Below, piece after piece: positions 1 through 9,244 of a stretch of 64,000 nucleotides of DNA (positions within the stretch are counted from its first letter, which is position 1; every line of letters begins with the position of its first letter). This DNA is from Phymatolithon calcareum (lineage: Eukaryota; Rhodophyta; Florideophyceae; Hapalidiales), in the NCBI GenBank assembly GCA_977006965.1, contig OZ345381.1, positions 1,798,001 through 1,862,000 of the forward strand. Reading direction: 5' to 3'. Under the pieces are notes generated by a model that saw only the letters and a list, made by a program, of their open reading frames with translations, had not been told where the DNA came from and made no database searches. Position numbers and translations under genes: made by a program.

Positions 1-1318
1 TGTTAAATGAGTATATGGGGACGTTTCCACCGTTCTTTCTGATCGACAGAATAGTCTTCAGTGTGCTCGCATCTTCTCGAAATGGATCTCCGCGGTGCGG
101 ATCCGACATTACAAAAACCGCACGTGAGGACATCACCCGAGCCCGTTCCAGGTCGGAGAGCTCCAACGGCGTTCCGTCTACGTAGAATACGCGATAATCG
201 TAGAAAACGCTTCTCGAAATGAACTTGTCCCAGTCCTCATTTGCCCAGGTTGGTGAAGACGTCAGAACCACAACTTTGGTGTTGACGTTATTGACCTCTT
301 TCAAAAATTCCTCAATGAACTGCTTCAAAAACTCCCATTTCACGTGACCGGTCACGACGACATGGGTGCTTTCAATAGTTTCAACGTAGGCCTCAATGCC
401 GCGCCTTTGCCGTTTTTCAGATTGAAAGAAAAAGTCCATTTCGCGAACGACGAGATAGGCGGCACGGATGATATGCACAACAATCCACACGCGACCGAGC
501 AGTGTAAACGGAACGAAATCGCCATAGCCCACGGTCATGAGCGTGACTACTGCAAAGTACAAAGCATTCGCCCACGTGATTTGGAATGTCTTGTCGCCCA
601 GAGTGCCCGGGTCTCCGAGAAGTTCGAAAAAATGGACACCGCAGGCTGTGATGAAAACAAACGCAGCGAGTTCGAGAGATATGCTGACGTACAAACGCAT
701 CAGGGACGTCGCATTACGCAAGACAATTTCATGTTTTTCAAGTGTATACCACAGCATCAATATACTGTATGCTTGCAGAAAGTTGAAGTTCAGCCATAGT
801 CCTTTCGATGCCAACAGTAGGGACGGAACTGTGATACATTCCACGATGGTTCCGGGTCGAAACACGAAGTAAACCGGGCTTGGTGTATATATAAAGTCGT
901 AGATAAGACAGACGAGAACGACGAGGCCATACACGACTTGGATGAAATAGAAAAGCGGAGTGACGCGCTTCAAAATGGTGTCGACACAGTAGAAAATGCA
1001 AACCAATGAGCCGACGAAGCATCTCGGTAACACAACGTTCCATATGAGATCGTTTTCCACAATTTGCCATTTGCTCAAGAAGGAACGAAAGTTTTTGTAC
1101 ACCAGCGTCAGCAACAGCAAGACGCGAGTCCCAAGCCTGCCTGTGCTACGCGCCTTGTTTTCTCGCTTCAACAACAGGACGCGATTGAAACCTTCACGCA
1201 AAACGGCGAAGACGAGGAGAGAAGTCCAGAGGACAGCAGAATAGTACAGGAGTGGGGTTATGTCGATCCATTTCGGCGGAATGTAAACGATGGTTGCGGG
1301 TGAGGCGGCGGACCCCAT
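1..1318 (-). CDS. BK/Slo-type calcium-activated K+ channel, N-terminal part (truncated by window edge)
   Basis: One open frame of 439 codons starts at the ATG at 1318 and leaves the window at base 1, so the C-terminus is missing. Seen: several hydrophobic segments over roughly residues 1-300, the potassium selectivity filter TVGYGD at residues 262-267 (codons at 535-518), then from about residue 318 an RCK-type Rossmann fold opening with HVVVTGH and continuing to the edge, with an LERARVMSSRAVFVMSD segment. Known: filter plus RCK1 in this order is the plan of BK (Slo) large-conductance channels, which sit in the plasma membrane and pass K+ on voltage and Ca2+ signals. Inferred: the second RCK domain and any Ca2+ bowl lie outside the window. 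The S4-like stretch has few arginines, so voltage sensing may be weak. The start was chosen because the frame is closed by TAG near 1449 with no earlier ATG. No intron is seen. Confidence 0.86.
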   Translation of the reverse strand, partial: MGSAASPATIVYIPPKWIDITPLLYYSAVLWTSLLVFAVLREGFNRVLLLKRENKARSTGRLGTRVLLLLTLVYKNFRSFLSKWQIVENDLIWNVVLPRCFVGSLVCIFYCVDTILKRVTPLFYFIQVVYGLVVLVCLIYDFIYTPSPVYFVFRPGTIVECITVPSLLLASKGLWLNFNFLQAYSILMLWYTLEKHEIVLRNATSLMRLYVSISLELAAFVFITACGVHFFELLGDPGTLGDKTFQITWANALYFAVVTLMTVGYGDFVPFTLLGRVWIVVHIIRAAYLVVREMDFFFQSEKRQRRGIEAYVETIESTHVVVTGHVKWEFLKQFIEEFLKEVNNVNTKVVVLTSSPTWANEDWDKFISRSVFYDYRVFYVDGTPLELSDLERARVMSSRAVFVMSDPHRGDPFREDASTLKTILSIRKNGGNVPIYSFN

Positions 1319-3787
1319 AACGCGCGATATGCTGCTTGCATTGGCTCGGTCTCCGCTCACATGCAGCACGAATTGGATACGAACAAGATTGATAGGCCGA
1401 AATTGAATCGCCGAGGTCAGGCGAGACGCTGATTGTCTTGCTCTTTGCTAGCACAGGTGTTTAACTCGCTGTCAAATGGGAGTTAATGAGAAGGATTCTT
1501 GGCAACACGTTTTAGGTCCCGTCGTTTCCAAAATTTGGCATGCCAACGAGCCTGTATTCTGATCACTGTAATGTAATATCAACATGTCGATAGAGTGCAT
1601 ACAGGGCTGTATATTAAATAGAGCAAACTGGCATACGCCAATGAAAAACAACGCTTGCATTTTCGATGGAAGTAATTTAGGGGTCCTTTTGAATTTTGAA
1701 TTTATTAAACGCGCTCAGAAACACTCATAAGACTGTAAGGGAGATGCGTTTCAGAAATTTAGGGGTCCTGCTCTGTCGGAATTGTGGGCTCACTCTCTCG
1801 CGCTGTACCATAACTATAGTTGTATTAAAACACATTTCGCGAGTAAAGGAGACCTCTTTCATTTTGTAAGTCAGGTTCCCCCTGGACTTTTTCTTTCGAA
1901 CAAAAGCCGAAATTGTTCCTTATCGATTTTTCTTTTCGAATTTCTTCTTTATTCGGAGAAAAAGTGTCTGTGGCTGGCTGGAAAACGCCCTAAAAAGGCC
2001 TCGTTTTCTCTGAATTCTGTGTTAATTTAATTTTAACCAGATCTAGCGGTACTTCTCGGACTGCGAAACTGCAAATATATTCTAAGCTGTTTACTGCGAT
2101 CACGTTTGTGTCCACTACTATTGCCCATGCGTATAGTCCAAGTATTGTATTTTCTTGTAAATGTGGTTAGCTACCTAACTGGAGGTTAAATAGCACCTTG
2201 ATTCCTATTGTTCCTGCTTTGCTCTCCGTCCTACACCTTAATCTGCATGTTTGAGGTTGATATTAATAACCCTTCGGACTTTACTTTCTTCTTCGCTTAT
2301 CGATGTTGGCTTGAGCATCACTTGCTTCATGGATGATGTACAACATTTTCCCAGTCAGCCAAGCTTGTCCGAAGGGTAGCTCTCGAGAGATAAGCCTGAA
2401 CGATATGCCATATAGTTGCGGCTATCCCCTGAGATATAAAAGAGCAATAAAGGAACTTGGCATTGTTAAATGGCAATGGGCAAAAACGAGACACGAACAA
2501 AATGACCATAGAGTTGGAGAATTGGAAAGGTTTTGCCATGAAATCTCTATAAAGAAAGGAATCAGAGAAAACTTTTTCTAGAGAAGGAATTACCCCAGAA
2601 ACCATACAAACTCTTGGATAAACGATCAATGCTTACACAACGATTGCGCGGGTTACAAATGCCGCGACCCCTCCTGTACAGACACAGATATTCTACTGTT
2701 TCGGAATATATGGCACACATCAACTTCGTCCTTATGAATATTACAGCAATTCTCAGAGGCACAGGAAATATTCGCTTCCTTCCTTCCTTCCTTGTCGCGG
2801 AAAGATCACTCTCGCGGAAGGTGAGCGCCTGAAGTTGTTCTGCAACAGATTCTCATTGCTAAGAAGTTTGAGTATGGCTAGGGTCTCTCACGGCATAGCT
2901 CATCTACGGTCGTCCCTTGCAGTGCTGCAATCTTCCTTCCGTAACCGAACAATATGCCTTACAACCCGTCAAAACTGTGGGTTCAATTCTTTTGCAACGG
3001 TACATTGTCCATAGTAGATCTGGTCGGTCTGTTCCGATTCGAACACTGAATGCATCACCAAAAGCACGGTGGGGAGTACGACGCAATGATTCAAGCAACC
3101 GCACTCGGTGCGCATCGATGGATACAGTTGCATTGCAGATACAAACAGCTGCCTCCAAAAGACAGCAGTGGTCTGCAACGGTGTTTGGCTCAAGAGTATG
3201 CAGCACTGCGAACAGAAAAGGTCGCTTATGAATTATCTTTGGGCGAGATTGGCGCGCTCAGAATGCAATTGGATGACGTAAGTCTAGTAATGGCAAGCCT
3301 GCGCCGGTGGGTCCATCATCTGGAGAACTGCTCTTGTGTACGGAGATTATGAAAGGCCAGTAGGAAAGAGACGATATTGACGTATCCGACCATGAGATAG
3401 AGATGAGACGTTGAAAGATATCAGCTGGATGATCGGTCATGTTGATGGTAGCAGTTATGAGATTTCAAAGCAGTAGGATGTATGGAATGTCTAGACAAGT
3501 AAGACCAAAAATGCTCTTGTCTACTGCGCACCTGCACAATAGAACATGCTAAAACTGTCGACATCAATTCTGATTACCATCGATGATTGTGTCTGTCAAC
3601 AGCTTAACGGTAATGACTTGAGTAGTCTACGCAACTAATTTTGTAGTTGCTGTGAGCCACCCTATGTGCCGATGAGAGGAAGGGCGGCGTAGGGGGGGAG
3701 ACTGAGGACCAGGGAACGAAGTGAGTGGAGCGATGAAGTCGAGTGCACTCATGCGCTTTTTGCGTGCGGGGGAGCAAAAAGTCCTTT
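1319..3787. other. Gene-poor stretch with one relic of a Harbinger tail
   Basis: No ORF here has a recognisable domain. The only structure I can support is at about 2170-2275, which matches 51127-51235, including the shared core GGAGGTTAAAT and a following CTTAATCTG block. The matching piece is the 3' flank of the Myb-like gene of the PIF/Harbinger element, so this is probably a relic of the same family. A small ORF at 3050-3352 (+) could form a coiled coil at its end but is otherwise featureless. Confidence 0.35.
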
Positions 3788-5738
3788 GCCTAGTGTCTAT
3801 GTGACGAACACCCTCAATTGAGGGTGGATTTAAAAGCTCAAAAACGTTTGTAAAAAGAATGCGGAACAGTTTTTTAGCGCCAGATTCGGAAAGCTGACCT
3901 TTTGTTCTTGGTGAGGAGTACCCCCTTTACTACCTTAAAACCGCGTCGTTCGCCGGTAGGAACGAAAATCTGTTGGTCACTCAGAAAAAACACATCTGCC
4001 AAGCCTCGAGAAAAGACCCGCGCCGAGTGGTCGGTGCAGCCGTACACACCAAAGCAACATAATTGACAAGTCTCGCAGATCGCTGCCGACTATACGGAGC
4101 GTTTTACAAGTCAAAAAAGGTGAACGGCACTGTTCAAGAGGTGCACGTTGATGAAATCAGGGTCGCTCGAGCACGTCACTTCGCTTGAAATGGGTCCTTG
4201 TTCAGAAACCAATCGAGAAGACTAAGATTAAGACTATCAAGATTGTTAACGTCAAGGCAGGGAAGGCTGACAAAGGCGCTCATTCCTCTCGAATGCTTGT
4301 ATCGAGTCCCAGCAGGCAAAATTCTGTACCTCGAACGCCGGCTTACAGTACTCGCGGTCGAACATCTTCTTCGCCAAACGCCGAGTTCCCCGTTTAGTAT
4401 GAACCACACTCTGGACAGAAGGCAACACAAACCTACCATACAGTCAACAGGAGCTCTGAACGCCCTCTTGCGGGCTCTCTCGCCTACAATCTGCATGGTT
4501 CTTGGGAAAATAATCGCAAGAGGAGCTTGATATCATTGCACGAGACTATGCGCAGAGTATATTTGCTCATGGAGTGCCACGGTTCGAGCGCCAAGTTCTA
4601 TGTCCAGTTGGGGGAAGGATTCCCCGTCAGTTCTGGAAAGTTCGCACTATAAACGGAGAAGTTATATCCGAGAATGGTGGCATCGGGTTCCACACACCGC
4701 ACGATTCCTTCATGACGATGTTTCGCCGAGTGCACCTGCGAACAATTCTTGCTTTGGCATCCGCTAAGCTGAAACGAATAGGAACAATGGAGGCTAAGAT
4801 ATTCGGAATACTCGTCCTCATGAGTTGGGCGCAAAGAGATTTATGGAACTCTTCCATGGGGAACAAGTATATCCTCGCTCCTTCATTTTCAAACAGTGGG
4901 ATGACCACAGCCAGGTTCTCCGAATACCTCCGGTGTGTCACATTCACCGTGTAACCAAGTGAACAAGGCACTATGTTGTCTGTACAGTATCGGTAGGCGC
5001 TCGTTCAGGATTTTGTCGATGCTATTAATGATCACAAAAAAACCACTGTGTTTCTGTTAGACCTGGTTTGCTTTGACAAGTTCATATCTCTTTGGCATGG
5101 CAACGGAGGCCATTGGATTGAAAATGGCCTCCTTCAGTACATCGCCATCCACCTTAAACCAGAGAAATGTTACGAGTTACAGAATTCAGCCTAATGAAGA
5201 CGTGAGATAATGCTACATCTTGAGCTGGGGACCACGGCAGAGGGCGAGAAGCAAAACGGTTTAGAAGGTGAAACTGCCCATAATACAGTTGTACTGCGTC
5301 GTCTTGTGGCCCCATACTCTGGTACAAGGCACCATGTCCTCCCGGATTCATTTTGCCTCGCGCAATATTCATCGATGTTCTTTGCTCCAAGGGCGGTGTT
5401 AAAACCCACTTAACTCCCCCGAAGATGGAAAGTAAGCCACAAGTGGCATGATGACTACTTTAGCGGTTCAAAACAACTGCAGAGTCTGACAAGTCAAGGA
5501 ATTAACCCTCGTGTTCTCATCATGTTATGGACTTGCTGGCGCCGCAATCAACATATGTGGCACTTCAACTGGTAGAAACTGTTTTGCTAAGCATGTTGAA
5601 CACATCCATGAGCTTGATGCGTTTGATGAGCCTAATAATGAGTAGCTTTCGTTGGCAAAAAAAATGATTCTCATTCCCTCAATTGAGGGAAAAGTGCCCC
5701 TCAATTGCGGGAAAATTCCCGTCACATAGACACTAGGG
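3788..5738 (+). mobile_element. Decayed piggyBac-like DNA transposon
   Basis: The ends are inverted repeats. The left starts GCCTAGTGTCTATGTGACG at 3788; the right, read inward from 5738, is CCCTAGTGTCTATGTGACG. Both ends carry the subterminal palindrome CCCTCAATTGAGGG (3811-3824 and 5676-5689), with a variant at 5697-5710. Between them lies a broken transposase of the DDE_Tnp_1_7 (piggyBac/PGBD) family. A CCCTAG terminus is typical of piggyBac elements. The expected TTAA target duplication is not visible on either side, so the flanks have mutated or the terminus is off by a few bases. Confidence 0.68.
4574..5662 (+). pseudogene. piggyBac-type transposase pseudogene
   Basis: Seen: an open piece at 4574-4954, whose end (from 4787) reads as the piggyBac helical segment (GILVLMSWAQRDLW, then FSNSGMTTARFSEYLRCVTF). 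A second piece follows from 5009 with DFVDAINDHKKTT, LVCFDKFISLW and GHWIENGL, then in the same frame after TAA TGA the block from 5210 with IMLHLELG and LPDSFCLAQYSSM. Known: this order matches DDE_Tnp_1_7 transposases, where acidic residues in the 'DE..wkG'-like and 'aDS' blocks chelate metal for TTAA transposition. The first is Asp in CFDKF and the second Asp in PDSF. Two in-frame stops and at least one frame change make it non-functional. The C-terminal part fades near 5660, before the right terminal repeat. A weaker relative appears near 32.4-33.1 kb. Confidence 0.7.
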
Positions 5739-5741
5739 ACC

Positions 5742-6002
5742 CCACTATCGATGTAGTATTGTGCGCCAGAGACATACGATCGAGTTAGCTCGGACACATC
5801 CTTAGGATTGGCGAAAGTCGCTTGGTTCGTCAAGTGCTACTTCACTGCGTCGGACAAACCCCAGAGTCAATCTTTGGCGGCCTTCTGGACCTCGACGTGC
5901 AAGCAGAAGTCAAACTCGCAGCAAATATATTAGAATGGAAGAAGCTTAGGCCCTCAAAGTGTCGCTAGCCCCACAAGGGGAATACGCAAATGAATGAATG
6001 AA
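5742..6002 (+). mobile_element. LINE-type retrotransposon 3' end with AATG-repeat tail
   Basis: From about 5785 the + strand reads LGHILRIGESRLVRQVLLHC and ends in a run rich in Lys/Trp (LEWKKLRP) before a stop near 5968. This is the usual C-terminal block of non-LTR reverse transcriptases. The codon just before LGHIL is TAG where a Trp is expected, so the reading is dead. The element ends in a short AATGAATG tail. A second, 5'-truncated copy of the same end is at 22647-22757, which confirms the family and its tail. The P450-bearing duplication begins right at the tail. Confidence 0.6.
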
Positions 6003-6227
6003 TTTCTCATGCTATATCTCCACCCGAGCATTCCCCGCCATAGTGGCTGACCCGCGAGGTCACGCGGCAGGAGCACGGGCGTCGAAAATGATAAACTGAG
6101 CCACCTCCGTTTTTCAGGAGCCACGCATTCGTCCGCCCGGGCCAGACGAGCTCCACTCCTGGGTGCGGTGGCTGTACAGCTCGCACAGATCTGCGGATCG
6201 CACTACGCGTCCCACCACGCGATTGTA

Positions 6228-7030
6228 CAGTTTACCCCTTCTAACTGCAACCCTTTTAAAATACCTGCAGAACTAAAACCGGAGTGCTTTACCCACTCAA
6301 AATTGCTTAAAAATATCTAAATTTAACGTCATCTGCAAGACTTCAAAACTGCAAGCGAACTGCAATCCTCAAAACTGAATACCCTTATTTTTCGTATATG
6401 TTTTTTGGGTTCGTTTCACTGTAAGTATCGGTACATCAAGTTCGATCCATCCGCTCTTCATGATCTTGAACCATTTTTGTTCTTTTTGGTCAGCGCAAAT
6501 GGGTAAGGCCGCAAATTTCATGTTATGATAAAGCCCCTCGGACTGAAATCCCTCTTCAACTGCAACTTGACTACCTGTCCCGAAGCCTTGCAGTCTTAGG
6601 GCCGTTCTTAACGCGTGTATGTTCGGCATGTTTGTTCTATTCTCGCGTGCTTACTGGATAGTAGATCTAGTATCATATTGCTTCAGTGTCACGCCTTAAA
6701 AAGCTCTGAACATGGGTATGCATCATGCATGTTCGCGCATGTTCGAAGGCGTACAACGAAAGAGGAGGATCCGGCATGTTGGATGCAATGAAACGCTAGG
6801 AGGAAAATCATTGGACGACACACCGCCTTTGTAATAGTTCAATTGCGCGCGAAATTGGTTTTCGTACTCGCCTTACAGAAACAACGACACATATGTTAAG
6901 ACACATCATGCAGAGAGCGCATGTTCGAGTGACACTTGTAACAAAACGCGTTACACTGCTTCCGACATGCTGAACATACATACACGCGTTAAGAACGGCC
7001 CTTAGAAGGGGTCTACTGTCTACTGTACTG
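6228..7030. mobile_element. Mariner-like MITE with TA target duplication (host of a nested MITE)
   Basis: The left end is CAGTTTACCCCTTCTAACTG and the right end, read inward, contains CAGTAGACCCCTTCTAA. TA flanks both sides (6226-6227 and 7031-7032). The paralogous empty site in the duplicated copy, GATTGTATTGGCA around 54692, has a single TA. When the inner element 6599-7001 and one TTA are subtracted, the terminal repeats extend through CCCCTTCTAA(G)ACTGCAA, giving an original length of about 397 bp. No coding capacity is seen. A direct duplication of about 12 bp lengthens the right end. Confidence 0.8.
6599..7001. mobile_element. Tourist-like (PIF/Harbinger) MITE nested in the mariner-like MITE
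   Basis: The ends are inverted repeats of GGGCCGTTCTTAACGCGTGT plus a few more bases, with a 4-base indel further in. TTA is duplicated exactly on both sides (6596-6598 and 7002-7004), the 3-bp target preference of PIF/Harbinger elements. The 403-bp interior is non-coding and has several GCATGTTC motifs. Confidence 0.8.
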
Positions 7031-7488
7031 TATTGGCATTGGCGATGCAGAATAGAGAGCATTTCAATTGGTTGCCGGGTGGAGATTACAGTCATTTTTG
7101 GGCTTGTGCGCATGGGTGCGAGGCACGGGCAACTGCCAGGTATCGCCGCGTGCACGCCTCGATTTTGCTTCCACTGTTCCGTGCCGTGCACCTTGCGAAC
7201 TCACAGCGGTTTATTTGACTTTCATTTATTCTTTCATCTCCATTGCGTTCGCGACAACAACGTTGTAATTTTTTGTGTAGATTGCCTCCTCTTCGAGGCT
7301 TTTTGAAACTCTGACTTTGGTAGCTCTCCACGACAAAGATTAGCTGGGACAATGCAATGGTAGCCTAGATCGTTTTGAGTTTACAATTTGAAAATAAACA
7401 CTGTAAAAGAGACCCTAACGTCAACAAACTGCAATCTTGTGCAGCGTGAGCATCGTTTCCTGCTCACATAGCCAAATCAAGCCTCCTA

Positions 7489-9033
7489 TTAACAATTGGC
7501 ACCATCTTCTTCCTCCAAATCCTTTACAATCGCCCCTTCCCGCAGCTTCATTTTCACCGGTAATGTCCACGATAAATCAGTTCCTCCAATATTCGGGTTT
7601 GGGCTTCGTGCGCGCTCTGTCCAGTCGGAAATCCCGACAATATTTTCCTTTGGGCACGAGAGTTCAATATCAAAGTTTCTGTACAGCGTAGCGAGTATAA
7701 TCACACCTTCAAAGTCGGCCAAAAATTGCCCGGGGCACCGTTCCGGTCCACAGCTGAACGGCACAAATGCACTTCTCGGCACGCGTTCTGCTCGTAGAGC
7801 GTTCTTGCTCCACCGTTCCGGCACGAATTCATCGGCCCTTGAAATATATCTTGGGTTGCGTTGCGCGCCTGCGATTAACGCACCGACTTGCAATCCTTTC
7901 GGGATGAAGATCCCGGATCCCGGGAGGACTGTATCCTTCTCTGCACGGCGAAGCAACAGCCCTGCCGCTGGATGCATGCGCAATGTTTCCTTCCACACTA
8001 GACTGAGGTATTGCAATTTTTTGACATCGCCGAAATCCAGCTCAGCCTTGTCCCCCAGCACATCAGTCAACTCCTCGCGAATCTTCCGTTGCACATCTGG
8101 TTTGCCGGATATTTCGTAGATTGCCCAGGCGATCGCCTCGGAAGATGACTCGAATCCAGCAATGGCAAACATGGTTGTATTACATATTTGCTGAGACATA
8201 TCGTCCGGTGTCAGCTCGCGGATGACGTCGAGCAGGTCGTACGTTCGCGACCTTTTCTGTTCTTCACTCTCATTCATCCTCTCCATCAATAGGTGCTCTG
8301 CAACCTTGCGACAGACACGATTTTGACGGAAGAGGCGCTTCCGAAGTCCCAGAAAAGAGAAAACTCGACGGAGAGGGTATGTGAAGTACTCAAAGAGTAA
8401 TTCAGTAAGCAGAAGGTTAGATTGCTTGGCAAAGTCCTGCCGTTTTGCATAGCTCATCTTGGTACCAAACGCTGCTCCAAGAAGCACAGAGAAGGTGGTG
8501 TCCGCCAGATGTGGGGTGAGATTAATAGGATTGCCCGACTCCCCTTCAGATTTCATACGCGATGCAAGCATTTCCGCCGTCTGAGTGACAACTTGGGTCA
8601 TGGCTGCAAGAGTTTTGGCAGAGAATGCAGCCCGAAGTCGTTTGCGATGCTGGCGATGGATGTCTCGCGGCATTGTTTGAAAGTTGTCTGGTTGCAGGTC
8701 GTTGAAGAGAGCAGTTTGAGCTGTAGGTCTTGCAAAGATGCTCGGCTTTCCGAGAATTTGCACAACGTCTTCTGGATTAGCGGTGAGTACTACTCGACGA
8801 TGAACAAACCAGATTTGGAACACATCTCCGAGATCGCGGAACCATGCCATGTTCTTCTTCAACAGATTTCGGATGTCGAGGAAGTCGGTGACATGGCCGA
8901 GGAGATACGACGGCAAAGGTGGCATGGGAAGTTTGCATTCAGAATGGATCTTCGGCATGACAAGCACCGCCAGGATAACAGCCACGAGGAGACCGGCAAG
9001 AGCGCCCAGGAGTACTCCAATGGTGCTCCACAT
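7489..9033 (-). CDS. Cytochrome P450 monooxygenase, copy A
   Basis: A 514-codon intronless gene. Seen in order: an N-terminal membrane anchor (residues 4-26), a proline-rich hinge PMPPLP (36-41), a C-helix HRQHRKRLR (126-134), an I-helix oxygen-binding motif AGFESS (292-297), the ExxR pair in KETLRMHP (Glu349, Arg352), the PERW turn (405-408), and the haem loop FSCGPERCPG (426-435) with the thiolate ligand Cys433. Known: such proteins are ER-bound mono-oxygenases reduced by a P450 reductase and act on lipids, sterols or secondary metabolites. The substrate and CYP family cannot be read from the sequence. Odd: the Arg normally two residues before the haem Cys is Glu431, with Arg432 beside it, and the I-helix Thr is Ser. 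The copy at 55243-56787 has the same length and I count 14 amino-acid differences. Length and motifs suggest a functional gene. Confidence 0.93.
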   Translation of the reverse strand: MWSTIGVLLGALAGLLVAVILAVLVMPKIHSECKLPMPPLPSYLLGHVTDFLDIRNLLKKNMAWFRDLGDVFQIWFVHRRVVLTANPEDVVQILGKPSIFARPTAQTALFNDLQPDNFQTMPRDIHRQHRKRLRAAFSAKTLAAMTQVVTQTAEMLASRMKSEGESGNPINLTPHLADTTFSVLLGAAFGTKMSYAKRQDFAKQSNLLLTELLFEYFTYPLRRVFSFLGLRKRLFRQNRVCRKVAEHLLMERMNESEEQKRSRTYDLLDVIRELTPDDMSQQICNTTMFAIAGFESSSEAIAWAIYEISGKPDVQRKIREELTDVLGDKAELDFGDVKKLQYLSLVWKETLRMHPAAGLLLRRAEKDTVLPGSGIFIPKGLQVGALIAGAQRNPRYISRADEFVPERWSKNALRAERVPRSAFVPFSCGPERCPGQFLADFEGVIILATLYRNFDIELSCPKENIVGISDWTERARSPNPNIGGTDLSWTLPVKMKLREGAIVKDLEEEDGANC

Positions 9034-9140
9034 GGTTGCAATGAATTGAAAAGAGTAGCGGTTGCAGTGGGGTTGTTACTATCGTGATGTGTGTTCGTTT
9101 CGAGGTTGATAGCAATAAGGCGCATGAAAACGGAGAGGAG

Positions 9141-9150
9141 GTATTTATGA
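9141..9150 (-). promoter_or_regulatory. TATA-like box upstream of P450 A
   Basis: Read on the - strand this is TCATAAATAC, about 110 bp upstream of the ATG at 9033. The same motif sits at the same distance from the ATG of copy B, inside otherwise diverging upstream sequence. That conservation is the only support; no transcription start is known. Confidence 0.35.
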
Positions 9151-9244
9151 GCTGGTGAAGCAGCCGGAATTTAGATCGCCTATTCTTGCAGCTTCTGGCG
9201 CCACTGCGTCTTTGCGTGTCTAGAGGGCCCCATATACTCGAAGA

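Larger units (their letters stand above)
6001..9160. repeat. Segmental duplication, copy 1 (P450 A with flanks)
   Basis: Nearly the whole stretch is repeated at 54445-56914: the 3' flank, the complete P450 gene and about 125 bp upstream of its ATG. The homology starts at AATTTCTCATGCT in both copies and stops after GGTGAAG upstream of the gene. Copy 1 differs mainly by the 803-bp nested MITE insertion at 6228-7030. Copy 2 carries a private insertion of roughly 70 bp near 54777-54843, absent after 7118 here. Confidence 0.88.

Noticed and set aside
344-1244. Overlapping + strand ORFs of up to 151 codons over the left edge
   Set aside because: They are antisense shadows of the potassium channel, whose - strand frame has clear motifs.
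3050-3352. 100-codon ORF with coiled-coil end resembling the 359-aa orphan's heptads
   Set aside because: Only a general heptad pattern is shared; no alignable sequence and no supporting context.
4980-5193. Reverse-transcriptase-like reading (FLLDLVCFDKF) near 5.05 kb
   Set aside because: Flanking blocks (RFSEYLRCVTF upstream, LPDSF downstream) fit a piggyBac transposase, and the terminal repeats are those of a DNA transposon.
7496-9087. + strand ORFs of 207 and 221 codons, with equivalents near 55250-56841
   Set aside because: Antisense to the P450 genes; preserved only because the P450 frame is preserved.
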